From the NCBI GenBank assembly GCA_905221615.1, contig CAJNDT010006137.1, positions 1 to 64,000 on the forward strand: 64,000 nt of DNA. Reading direction: 5' to 3'. Source of the DNA: Symbiodinium sp. CCMP2592. Its lineage: Eukaryota > Sar > Dinophyceae > Suessiales > Symbiodiniaceae. The notes under the pieces are model-generated. The model saw only the letters and a list, made by a program, of their open reading frames with translations, was not told where the DNA came from and ran no database searches. The position numbers were made by a program, and so were the translations under genes. Positions 39,160-49,376 of this stretch are shown in pieces (the stretch's first letter is position 1; every line of letters starts with the position of its first letter).

Positions 39160-39705
39160 TGCGTTTCAGATCCGTTTGGGATCCGTTTGGGGATCCGTTT
39201 TGGATCCGTTTCGGATCCGTTTTGGATCCGTTTTGGATCCGTTTTGGATCCGTGTGGGGTTGCGTTTGGGGCCCCAGCCCCGGAACACCAAAACGGATTT
39301 GCAACGGGCCCCAGACGGAACCCTGACGGGTCCGCAGGCGGGTCCCCCAGATGGGTCCCCGGCGGGTCGCGAATCCCTCGAGAGGGATCCGTTTTTTAAT
39401 CCGTTTTGGATCCGTTTTTAATCCGTTTTGGATCCGTTTTGGATGCGTTTTGGATCCGTTTTGGGTCCGTTTTGGATCCGTTTGGGGCCCCAGCCCCGGA
39501 ACACCAAAACGGATTTGCAGCGGGCCCCAGACGGACCCCCTGACGGGTCCGCAGGCGGATCCCCCAGACGGGTTTGTCGGCGGGTCGCCGAAACCACGAA
39601 TCCCTCGAGAGGGATCCGTTTTTAATCCATTTTGGAACCGTTTTGGATGCGTTTTGGATCCGTTTGGGGACCCACCTGGACTTCCCCGCGAGCCCAAATA
39701 TTTGG
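39160..39705. repeat. Left subterminal GGATCCGTTTT array with two GC-rich modules
   Basis: Eleven-base units GGATCCGTTTT and variants are interrupted by two ~120-bp modules (39,258-39,378 and 39,482-39,605). Each module begins GGGGCCCCAGCCCCGGAACA and contains GGCGGGTCGC. TTTGGGCTAGT closes the block. The matching inverted block is at 58,190-58,660. Confidence 0.93.
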
Positions 39706-41280
39706 GCTAGTCTGAATCGGGCTTTCGCTAACCTCTGATTCGGTCTCATAGTATAAATCAGACCTGTGCCCGAAATTAGCTTTCGCTCGGCAATCCAGCT
39801 GAGAATGGTTCGAAGAGGTCCGATTCAGCACAAGTGGATCACTGCAGGTCTGTTTCGGATTCAGAAAGGTCATGGAATCAAACATTGTGGAGTTGCCGTA
39901 CAACACAGGTTGTGACAGGTTTGCTTCTGATCAAACACAGGGGTCTTCCGAAGATTCGCAAGTTCGTGGCATGGATACCGATGGCTCTGGGAATTCCTTT
40001 TCGCTTTGAGGTGCCGCCGCCCCCTTGCTGCCTTTTGTGATGTTGCTCATGCAGCTGTTCGTGCAACACCCATCATGTGATGCATGTGCCTGCTCTTGAA
40101 TGCAATGAGTGCCGGAGTGCTGCAGCCACCAGCTTAACTTTGAGTAGACCTAGTGTGATATACACTCTCATGAGTACATGGTGGGATGGGTTGGACCTGA
40201 GCCTCCGGAGGCAGATCACTGATCAAGGCCTGTAGTGTTCGGGAATCTTGCCTGTTTTTCGATGTTTTGTGAAGCTTTCTAGAGAAACTACCCGATGCAG
40301 GTCTGGGCGATTTGCCGCTGGAGTTTTGGACGAAAGCTTTCCTTGTGCTAGTGCCGGACTGGCAGGACCTTTGTTTGGAACCATCAGTTTATTAGCCCTG
40401 TCTCAGTGCTCAATAACCCAAAGTGTATTCCAGGAGGGCTGCAACGTGAAGCCGAGCATGGTCAAGACGGTGATGGTGAACCATCGTGTGGGTGGCTTCG
40501 CAAAAGATCTTGCCCAGTCCTACCTTACAGGACTCATGCACGTTTGAAGCCCCCATGAACATTCAATTCGCCGTTTCTCCGGGTCCCATGCAACCCTGAA
40601 CCTACAAACCCGAAACCCTATATAAGCCCTGAGCTTGATCTCGAAGCCCTATAGCTGCCCCGTAGTTCGGTCCCCAAACCTTTTCTCTCCTCTGTCAGGA
40701 TCGCTCACTGACGGCTCGTCGGCAGTGCCCGGGATTGAAACGAAGAGGGGATAGCAAGATTCAGTTGAAAAGGGCAGTAATTAATCTAAGTACAACTACT
40801 ACAAGAATCCACTGCCCTCTTCCTCAGGAAACCTTTGGTTCAGATGCGCGCAGCGAGGGCGCAGAGCCTGTCGGAAGTGAGAGTCAGCAGGGCTAGGCAT
40901 ATGCTGGACAGCCTGTGCTAAACCATTCTAGATCTCAGCTTCTACTGGGCATATGAGCATGGCTTCTTACAAGAGTTCAGCTGCCGGGCTTCACGACTTT
41001 GGCTGCATCCACATGCAGTGCTGTGCAGGAGTGAAACATGTGTGGGTGTGCTTTCCGGCTGCTGTGTGTGGAGTAGATCCGTGTGCATCGCCCTCAATGC
41101 GCAGGTGCTGCCTGGTCGACTCGCCGACACGAGCAGCAGCAGCGACCCCGGATCCAGTGCAGCGCGACAGGTCCTTCACAGTTCTGATCCGATGCAGTGC
41201 ATGCATGCATTGAGGTTTCGATCGTACCGTTGTGCATGGGCTCTATGAAGGATTTTGTTCAGATCTTAAGCTCTTTTAGC
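39706..41280. other. Left interior of the element, coding uncertain
   Basis: Unique sequence without telomere-like repeats. Two plus-strand open stretches are possible exons: 39,872-40,009 (MESNIVELPYNTGCDRFASD...) and 40,248-40,547 (VFQEGCNVKPSMVKTVMVNH...). Neither has clear splice partners. Confidence 0.35.
39872..40009 (+). CDS. Small hypothetical ORF, 45 codons
   Basis: ATG to TGA encoding a hydrophilic acidic peptide that includes DQTQGSSEDSQVRGMDTDG. No homologue recalled. It could be an exon or UTR of a longer gene. Confidence 0.25.
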   Translation: MESNIVELPYNTGCDRFASDQTQGSSEDSQVRGMDTDGSGNSFSL

Positions 41281-41306
41281 TTTAGCTTTGAGGGCTACAG
41301 TGCACC

Positions 41307-42772
41307 ATGGCTGCAAGAGCCAATGCGGAACGGCAGGCCTTGGAAGGCCTTGCTTCCGAGTGGGAGGCATGCTCGGCTTCCAGACGTCGTTTGTTGCTGG
41401 ACGGCTACTTGTTAAAGTGGCCCAAGGCCGAACTTACTGGTGTCCCATCATATGCGAGTGCTGCGCTAAACTATGAAAGTTTGGAACCCCTGTTCCGTTT
41501 GTGGGCGGCGAACATGCCACTTCCAAAGTCGCCGAGGGTGACTTCTCTACTGGCAGAGGCCGGGGGCTTTGATAGTTCCTGTTCTATAGAAGGCTTGATA
41601 GGATTAATGCTGCTAGCTAGTTAGCTAGTTGGTTTTGCAACATCCCCACCAGGTGAAAGCGGTTTGGAACCTCACCGGCCTGAAATCTACCAAGGGAGAA
41701 ATTCAGTGCGATGCTTGGGGATTTCGGAAATTCCTTTCCTTCTTCATCAAGCGCTTGGCACAAACCACCCGGCCACGTGCCTCTAGGCTGAGCAAGCCGT
41801 GCAAATTTCGCATTATGCATGTGTGCAATCCTGACTCGAAGATGTGTATAATTAAGCATCCTACCAAGGAAAAGAGCAACCGGAAGCTGAAGAAAATCTT
41901 GATGGAGGCATGGTACCCTGATCGTGTATCCGAGTTACTCAGTGACGACGAAGAGGACCCTAGCATGTTTTGATGATACTAAATTATTTTTGAACCCCGT
42001 AGTGGCCCCTGTATTCTCTCCCGACTCTCTCTCGTGTGCTGCAGGATGCCAATGCCCCAGCTGCTGAAGCTGATGACGATGATTACGAGAACTTGGCAGA
42101 TGACCAGGACCCTGAACCCGAGGAGAATGAAGACGTTGTAGCTTACATGCACGGACGACTGGACGATGCAGATGAGGACGATGAGCCGTCGACAGATGCT
42201 GTCTTAGCGCTTTCGAATGAGGCTGAGGGTTCTAGTGCAGAGCCACCTACAGTGGAGGTCCCGGGACACATAAGCAATGCAAGGGCTGAGAATGAGGATT
42301 CCAGTGCAAAGCCACTTACAGTGGAGGTCTCCGGACACATAGGCAATGCGAGGGCTGAGAATGAGGATTCCAGGGCAACACAAGCCACACGGGTCTCGGG
42401 GCACACGTCTGGCAACAGTGCTGTCCTGGCATCGACGGCTGAAGCATCTGCGGAACCTGAGTTGATTCTGTGTTCGGATGAGGAGAACGAGGCCCCTAAA
42501 CGTCCTGTTCCCACGCCGCTTCGAGCTAGGGCTTTCATGGCTATGTCAAAAGCCGAACGCCTCAACGATCTCAAGCAGCGACTGTTGCAGTTGATCCTTG
42601 GCATGTATATGCAATTGTGACACGAGCATATGTGTGTGTGTGTGTACATGTTTGATATATATCCTACACTGTGGTTCATACTCCGCCCAGGAAGCAGACG
42701 AAGGAGGATCGAGTCGCAAAGACGACCTTCCGCCGCGATGGTCCCGTCCGTGGTGACCCTAGCCACTCGTAG
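41307..42772 (+). CDS. Multi-exon acidic protein, dinoflagellate repeat family (function unknown)
   Basis: Exon 1 starts at the ATG at 41,307 (MAARANAERQALEGLASEWE). Exon 2 (from about 41,653, after CACCAG) includes TGLKSTKGEIQCDAWGFRKF, FIKRLAQTTRPRASRL and LKKILMEAWYPDRVSELLSD. Exon 3 (from 42,045 after GCTGCAG) is a long Asp/Glu-rich stretch with three ~31-residue repeats (EVPGHISNARAENEDSSAKP type). It ends with AMSKAERLNDLKQRLLQL. A terminal exon at 42,691-42,772 after CCGCCCAG encodes KQTKEDRVAKTTFRRDGPVR then GDPSHS and a stop. I recall FRRDGPVRGDP from many dinoflagellate models. Donors of exons 1 and 2 are not obvious GT sites, so they may be non-canonical. Confidence 0.65.
42641..42660. 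repeat. Short (TG)n/(AT)n microsatellite in intron
   Basis: TGTGTGTGTGTGTACATG followed by TTGATATATAT, between exon 3 and the terminal exon. Confidence 0.8.
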
Positions 42773-43200
42773 CAATTGCTGTCCGAGCACGCCTGGGTTA
42801 TGATTAATGTATTGCAGCCCCAGCCAAGCCTATAAACCCCGGCATCGATGCATTTGCAAATGCCAACCCGAAACCCTGATCCCGAAACTTCAAACCCTCA
42901 CTAAGTCCCTTAAACCCCATAGTCAGCCCGTGTTGAACTTTCAGTTATGGTAAATGAACCTTACCTACAGCCACCATGGAATCCTTGTAGCTCCAGAATG
43001 CCTCCGTCAAACCCCAAACCGAGGATCCCTAAACCCTATACAGCCCTATATGGCAACCCCTGAACAGAAACCTTATCTACAGCTGTTCTGTGCCTCCTAG
43101 CACCCTCGGATTGCATGCACCGAAGATCGCAACACCCTCGTTCTCAATTCAAACCCAAACCTTGAACAACCCTGTTATCAACCTAGCTAGCTTGTCTGCT
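42773..43200. other. Intergenic or intronic spacer, nothing clear
   Basis: Unique sequence with a few CCCTAAA-like words. No exon recognised. Confidence 0.4.
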
Positions 43201-43302
43201 TTTGCAACCCTACAATAGTCTTAGTTTATCCTTTTTCTTAAAACCCAATCAAAACCCTGAACAACCCTGTATCCCTTCCCAAATCCATAAATGCAGCCAG
43301 TG

Positions 43303-44719
43303 CCCAGGTCGTGTGGAGACACAAACGTACGACATCGAAGCCGTTGCCGAGCGCTGGCAGAACGCCGGCAGCGTGGATGGAGAGTTGGTGGACCTGGGAA
43401 CCGAAGCAGCTGTGGCTTCGGAAGCTTCTGGGTCTTCTGGGGATTCGGACAAGTTGCCCCTAAAGAGGTTACCGGATCCTGAGGCTGCACGCGACCCCGA
43501 ACCTTCAGAGTCCCGTGGTGTTCATCTTGCTAGGGCAAAAAGCTTTGCTGAACGTGCGCAAATGTATGACATGAAGGCAGGGGGCTTCGGAGTCGCAAGA
43601 AGTATAGTATTCAGGGTGTCAGGTTTTTGGAGTGATATGATAGGTGTGTCGATCTGTGCTAGCTAATGTGCACATTCCCTAAAGGCGGCGGCTGCTGAAG
43701 TCTTGACAAAGGAAAAACAGGATGCCATGATGGAAGCAACCAAAGCCAACGAGGATGCAAAGCCAGGTCACGGGCGGGGAGGTCGTGGAAGGGGGGGCAG
43801 AGGAAGGGGTGGACGAGGACGTGGAAAGACCCCCTTAACTGCTGATGATGAGGAGGAGGCGGAGCCCGAGCCGACCGAAGCCAAGCCATCCAAGAGGACC
43901 AAGAATGCAAAGAAGCATGCGTCGGAGCCAGCCGAGCCAACCGAAGCCCAGCCAACCAAGAGGACCAAGAGGACCAAGGATGCAAAGGAGAGCGCACCGC
44001 CTACCGAGCCAACCGAAGCCAAGCCCGCCAAGAGGACCAAGGATGCAGAGGAGAGCGCATCGCCTACCGAGCCAACCGAAGCCAAGCCCGCCAAGAGGAC
44101 CAAGGATGCAGAGGAGAGCGCATCGCCGGCCGAGCCGAAGGAAGCCAAGCCCGCCAAGAGGACCAAGCATGCAGAGGAGAGCGCATCGCCGGCCGAGCCG
44201 AAGGAAGCCAAGCCCGCCAAGAGGACCAAGGATGCAAACGGGAGCGCATCGCCGACCGAGCCAACGGAAGCCAAGCCCGCCAAGAGGACCAAGGATGCAA
44301 AGGAGAGCGCGCCGCCTACCGAGCCAACCGAGGCCCACGCACCCAAGCCGAGGAGAGGCCGGCCACCCAAGGCCGGCGGGACCAAGGATGCAGAGCCCCC
44401 CAAGCCCAAGAGGAGCACACCAGCGAAGGATGCTGCTGAGCAAACCGAAGCCCCAAAGGCCAAGAGGACCAGAACCAATGTTGCAAAGGAGAATGCTGAG
44501 GCTGCCGAAAAGGAGGCCAATGCATCAAGCAGTGCCAACTCCGATAAGAAAGCCCAGCAGGCCCGCCGCAAAGCTATCCGAGATGGCCTGGACATGCCTG
44601 TGTATTCGTTTGTGGATATCGACTTCTACTGGAGTCGCAACGGCATGGGTGTGAAACTTCGCAACTGTGCGAATGTGGAGGAACAGGGAAAGCAAGCCAC
44701 CCGGATGTACGAGGATTAA
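43303..44719 (+). CDS. RGG-box/AT-hook, lysine-alanine-proline-rich repeat protein
   Basis: Exon A (about 43,303-43,576) encodes YDIEAVAERWQNAGSVDGEL and an acidic stretch ending SFAERAQMYDMK. An intron of 108 bp (43,577-43,684) uses a GC donor (ATGAAG before GCAGGGG) and TAAAG acceptor. Exon B continues AAAAEVLTKEKQDAMMEATK. It then has a GR-rich box (GRGGRGRGGRGRGGRGRGK) and about eight 21-residue repeats of the type PAKRTKDAEESASPTEPTEA. RGRPPKAGG, an AT-hook core, follows. The C-terminus is AIRDGLDMPVYSFVDIDFYW then a stop after RMYED. Composition suggests a nuclear nucleic-acid-binding or histone-H1-like chromatin role. The N-terminal start is not resolved. Confidence 0.7.
43925..44345 (+). 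repeat. 63-bp coding tandem repeats
   Basis: In-frame 63-bp units encode AKRTKDAEESASPTEPTEAKP variants, with alternation of PTEPTEAKP and PAEPKEAKP. The repeat preserves frame, unlike the satellite at the left end of the window. Confidence 0.92.
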
Positions 44720-44737
44720 GCTCTCTCTCCCTCTCTG

Positions 44738-44938
44738 TCTATATATATATATATACATACATACATATATATTTACACACATACATATATATACAAAACT
44801 ACACATGTACATGTATATATATATATATGTCTATGTCACAACTATACATTACGTGGCTCAAACCGTACGCAAACGCTGTCCTTGCAAATCATGTTGTAAG
44901 ATCTCGGTTATCACACACACATGTATACACATATGTAC

Positions 44939-45008
<70 letters not shown>

Positions 45009-45020
45009 CAGTGTGTGTGT
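44738..45020. repeat. (TA)n, (CATA)n and (GA)n microsatellites
   Basis: TATATATA/CATACATA at 44,738-44,830 and about 35 GA units at 44,940-45,012, immediately after the RGG/AT-hook gene. Confidence 0.93.
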
Positions 45021-45207
45021 GTGACGAAACATGTCCTGTTCCAAATATTGGTCTGAGACGGCAGGGCTGTGTAGGATTGGAGTGTGACTCTATACTATAG
45101 GGGTCAGGGTCAGGGTTTTGGGGGTTGAGGGTTTATGGTGAGGTTGTGATGCGGTACCGTGCATGGACCCTATATATTCTCTAAATCCTACATAACCTCT
45201 GCAATCA

Positions 45208-45486
45208 ATGAGCCCATCGCCAACCCGAGCCGAGGTTCTCTACTTGGGCTACAAAGGTGTTGCCGAGCACACTGCGATGATCACGATGTGGAAGTTTGCA
45301 AGACCAGCAGCTGTTTGTCTACAAATTAAACCATTCATTCCCACCATCCTTAGAGATTCAATTCACAAAATCCCCTGCCTCTCTGAGGCTGATCTCGTTG
45401 AAAAGGCAAAGGGCCACCTGACGCCAGCACTCGTGGAGAAGCTGGCAACGATTAAGGAGGACTTTGCAAACAGGTCCGAGGTCTAG
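45208..45486 (+). CDS. Small ORF, probable terminal exon of unknown gene
   Basis: Open from ATG 45,208 to TAG 45,486. The convincing part is the end, GHLTPALVEKLATIKEDFAN, preceded by EADLVEKAK, possibly spliced at CTCTGAG. Helical and charged. No family recognised. Confidence 0.45.
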   Translation: MSPSPTRAEVLYLGYKGVAEHTAMITMWKFARPAAVCLQIKPFIPTILRDSIHKIPCLSEADLVEKAKGHLTPALVEKLATIKEDFANRSEV

Positions 45487-45805
45487 TGAGTCGAGTGAGC
45501 CTGGCGAACGGTTCCGATACCAATGGTGCTTGTGTGCATGGTGCTGAAGCTTTTATTCAAAGCTGTTCTTCAAAGGATGCAGTTGTGATTCCAGCTGCTA
45601 CAATATGCCAAAGGCAATGCAGCAATCATGAAATTCAGTATGCATCAGAGCACAGCTCTTCAGTTTCAACGAGCAACGGAGGGCAGCCTGAAACAATTCT
45701 CAGAACTGCTTTTGCACAGCCTTGTGACCTGAAGCTGCAAGCTTGAAGATTGCCTTTCGTCCTTGATGATCCCCTTACCAAAATATGGATGCATTTGTCT
45801 CCCAG

Positions 45806-45886
45806 GTCCACACGATGCCCTTCCTCATGCACGCCGTGAAGTTCGGCCAGAACAAAAGAGATGGTGCGCCCCCTCCCGCCTGTGCA
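45806..45886 (+). CDS. Isolated 81-bp exon VHTMPFLMHAVKFGQNKRDG
   Basis: Bounded by CTCCCAG and a GTAAGG donor, exactly 27 codons, encoding VHTMPFLMHAVKFGQNKRDG then APPPACA. Both splice sites are strong, but neighbouring exons are not identified, so it may be a fragment. Confidence 0.45.
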
Positions 45887-46201
45887 GTAAGGTTTTGATC
45901 AAGCCATGTACCCAGGAAGCCACTGAAGCACCGAAAAGCCCGACAATAGAAACCCTCGAAGCCCCATGTGTGCAGCCTTCCGAAACCGTGTTCGCGAGTT
46001 TCGTCCGGCTCAGGCTAATTGAGATGCAGGTTTCGCCGTTTGAGCACAAGCATCGCCAGAAGCATAGCCTACACGCACATTCTGTGTAAAAGTAACAAAT
46101 CCTGTCTCTAAACCCTTAACACCGGAACTGGTTCTAAAGCCTTTTATGTAAGCCCTTTCAGACCCATAGATAATTTTGTAGAAGCCCCGTGTATAACCCC
46201 C

Positions 46202-46202
46202 C

Positions 46203-46250
<48 letters not shown>

Positions 46251-46258
46251 ATATACAC
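46202..46258. repeat. (TA)n microsatellite
   Basis: About 22 TA units. A MITE S copy is inserted at its right edge. Confidence 0.95.
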
Positions 46259-46262
46259 ACTA

Positions 46263-46367
46263 GAAGCTGCCCCCACCCTGTAAGAGTGGTATAATAGGAA
46301 TATAATAGGGCCCTAATATAATCCTATATAACCCTTATGGTCACTATTACAGGGTGGTGGCAGCTTC
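46263..46367. mobile_element. MITE family S, intact copy 2 (inverted), inside the giant element
   Basis: GAAGCTGCCCCCACCCTGTA at the left and GGTGGTGGCAGCTTC at the right, bordered by TA within TA-rich DNA. Read on minus, its left arm (GTGACCATAAGGGTTATATA) is the best match to the sequences at both breaks of the giant insertion. Confidence 0.93.
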
Positions 46368-46511
46368 TAATATATACACATATATATATAAGCCCTATGC
46401 AATCCATTCCGGCTGATACAAACCCTGTAGACCATGAAGAATAACAAACCCCAGCTTCGTGGGGTGCTCACTTTGAAAGCTTAAGTCCCGAGACCTCCCA
46501 CTGCCTTCAAG

Positions 46512-48645
46512 ATGGTCCAGCCGTCAGAGATGGATGCAGTGGTCGCCAGGCTCATCCGATTGGGCTCGCCGAAGGATCCTCGGCTCCACAAGTTCATGTG
46601 CTCAGAGTCCCCAGATCTATGCTTTCGAGGCATTCGTCATGTTGGTCCTGTTGTGCTCCTGGCTGAACTTTGCTCAACTCGGCCACAAGTCATACGACTT
46701 GGTGGAAGCTTTTGCTGGGCGTGCAGAGTTATCACGATCGTGTCGCAAGTGCAACATACATGCAGCAGCTGCTGACCTTTCCTATGATACCCACGCATTC
46801 AGAAAAGGGGGGATGGATTTAACAACACCCTCAGGCTTTGTGTCTCTTGCCAGCAGTCAATGCGACAACATGATGAGTGAGACAAGGTTTTTGCTGACGG
46901 TCCAAACCGATCGGTGTATTCAGAATTGTACCCACAACCGAGGCTGCTGGTTCTTCTTGTACTCAGACTACGCCTTGATTCATCCATGGCATTCTTCGCC
47001 ATACGTTGCTCTTCCTTTGTGACAATTTCCCGAAGTACCACGGGCAGGTCGATTCTACTACCCCTGGGGAATACGGCATTTGCGAAGGTCAGGACAGCCA
47101 ACCTTCTCGCTAGCAGGCATTGCTTTGAAAACCTTGTTATGTAAACGATCTGTTGAGTTGCTTTGTGAGGGGATGCCTCTGTTTTGTGGGTTTTGGGTGT
47201 TTCGGGAACTTGCTGTTGTGTGGATTCTAGATAGGCTCTCGTGCTGATCAGGGATTTGGATTCTTCATGTTTTGGATCAATCCTTATCTACGACCTTGGC
47301 TTGGGGTTGGGGGCTTCAGGGGTTGGGGAGATGCTTTGTTGCAGTCTGGCTGCATCAATTACCAGCCCAACCGCAGTCTTTCAGGCTTGATTAGAAAGGA
47401 TTAAAGGGTTTATAGGGGTTTTGGGGTTCAAGGTTTCAATACCGACCAATCAAGGGTATACAGCGACATAACTTAGCCCCTGCTTAAGCACCCATCTCTT
47501 CCATGCTCCCTGACGCGAGACTTAGCATGATTGAGCCCTTGCTTCAGCACCCACCCCTGCTTTGCCTCAACCCTCGGACTAGACAAAACCCCCAACCTAC
47601 TCCGTAATGTAGCGCGCGATAACACTACAATCGCGACAAAACCAGTGGATGTGCTTATACTTCTTAGCACCAATTAACGAATCGCCAAGGAATGCTACTC
47701 GTTCCTGTGTGTATACATGTCTGTAGTACCTTTAGTCCATATTTGCAAAAAAAACAAAGCATGTTCAAACCGTAAATCCCCTGCAGACTGGCTCTGCTGC
47801 TGCAGCTCGCCGTGGCCGTCGGTGCCACATGGGTGGTGGAGCAGCCTCGAGGAAGCTTGCTCTTCGAGCATGACCGACTTTCAGAGTTGGTGGAAAGTTG
47901 GATGGGGAGGGTCAACGAAACCAGGCTTTTCAAGATTCTGGCTGATCTGTTTTGCACAGTGGCTGGAAATGTGTGGTACTGTAGCTGTGCAGCTGCTGAT
48001 AAACGCATTGCCCTCCAAGGTATTCAAGCAATCTTTCTGGATGATGCACTTCAAGGCTCCGTCTCCTAAAAGGACATTCCTATGGAGCAACTCCTCTTCG
48101 ATACGACGTTTCGACTATGGCAAGTTAACACGTGCTCAAATGCAGCGACAAACACGGTTGAAGACTGTTGTTCGTGGGCCGACGAAGAGGGGGCGGGCTG
48201 GGTTTACAGGGACTCGATCCTTGAAGTCGACACAGCAGCATCCTCAATTGCTTCGTTGTGAAGATGTATGTCTAAACATGGCTGTAATACTGTAGAGCTA
48301 TAGCATCCTGTTCGAAGAAACACTGCACTTGAGGACGTACACATTCCATTTTGCCCGCAAAGTGATCCAGACTATGCCTTCGTTGACCGACCCCAACACC
48401 AAATCTGAACCCCCTGCGACTCTTCTGCATTTCTGTGTTGCAGGAACAAGTATATAGCCCCTTTGTAGCTCCTTGCTGCCGAGACAATTGCCGGCCTGAA
48501 CATCATGGAGGAGTTCGGGAGCATGCCGCTGGGTGACCTCTGGCACGATGCAAAGTTAGTGGATGCCATCTACTATGTGAGGGGTAGCAAGTCTTTGAGA
48601 ATCCCAAATGAAGAATGGCGACGTGTGTTGCCAACCCTGCTCTGA
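46512..48645 (+). CDS. Methyltransferase-fold-like protein, dinoflagellate multi-copy family
   Basis: Exons read in order: MVQPSEMDAVVARLIRLGSP (from 46,512); then from 46,615 SYDLVEAFAGRAELSRSCRK with MDLTTPSGF; 46,967-47,087 SSMAFFAIRCSSFVTISRST with GRSILLPLGN; 47,787-47,910 LALLLQLAVAVGATWVVEQP; 48,020 to about 48,257 SFWMMHFKAPSPKRTFLWSN; and 48,480-48,645 NIMEEFGSMPLGDLWHDAKL ending in TGA. DLVEAFAGRAELS resembles motif I (F-G-G-LS), CSSF the catalytic PCxxF motif IV, and VVEQP the ENV motif VI of cytosine-C5 methyltransferases, in the correct order. The first two segments are in different frames without a clear intron, so this copy may be decayed. The family is recalled as unnamed in dinoflagellates. 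Confidence 0.6.
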
Positions 48646-48884
48646 AACAAACTGTTGCCATGGTCGGTTACTGGAGTTAGACTGTACACCTAACAGCTAC
48701 AGATTCAGGTTTGGCATGCACACCATGGGGCAATCGATGAAGACTCTTAGATGGGTTCTTATTGTTCTCGAAAGGGAGTAGTCGGGGCTGGGCTCGGGGT
48801 TCGGCAGGCTGCTAAAGCTCTATCGATGAGTTTGGGGGCTGTAGTTGTGTGTGTGGGGTGTGGGTGTGTTCGGTTCTGTTCGTT

Positions 48885-49080
48885 TCTCTTCGGTTCGGTT
48901 CGGGTTCACCCCGGGACACCGCAACCCGTACACGCCTGTAGTACCGACAAAACAACCCGTACACAGCTGTACCCGTACATAGGCCGGATTCTCCCAACAA
49001 AAGGCCGAAAATAAGCGTGCACCGTGCTCGGGCGTACACGCCCGTACACGCCCGTACACGCCCGTACACGCCCCTACGTG
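48885..49080. repeat. CGTACACGCC decamer repeats
   Basis: Five near-perfect 10-bp CGTACACGCC units at 49,032-49,072, with looser copies of CCGTACA from 48,925. Confidence 0.88.
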
Positions 49081-49376
49081 CCTGTATGCTTTGTAAACGT
49101 CCCTTACACTCTTTGGTGGTACCCCGCAGCCAATTCTGTGTACTCCCCACACAAAGTGCCCCAGAAACCCAGTATTGTAGCCATGCCTAGTTCAACGCTG
49201 GCCGTGGTTGTTTTAGACGATCTAGCTAGCATCCCAGCTCGTGCCTTTGTAGTGGTAAATGCAAGTGTTCTGTCGTGCTCCAGCGATCAGCAGCCTTGCA
49301 CAACCCTCCAGACTGTGCTATGTGATGTGTCGATAAGGAAGTTCCTGCAATCCTTGAATTTTATGTTCAAAACCCA

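Noticed and set aside
39041-39710. Open frames of 100-218 residues in GGATCC arrays (KRIQNGSKT and similar)
   Set aside because: Generated by the 11-bp subterminal repeats, open in all frames on both strands; also seen in the inverted copy at 58.2-58.7 kb.
42143-42790. 215-residue minus-strand frame
   Set aside because: Antisense of the acidic exon; the plus strand has splice sites and a conserved-looking tail.
43768-44595. 275- and 202-residue minus-strand frames in the repeat gene
   Set aside because: Antisense shadows of the GC-rich 63-bp coding repeats; Leu/Ala/Gly low complexity.
48812-49150. Minus-strand frames rich in VRACTGVYGRVRAC
   Set aside because: Produced by the CGTACACGCC decamer repeats.
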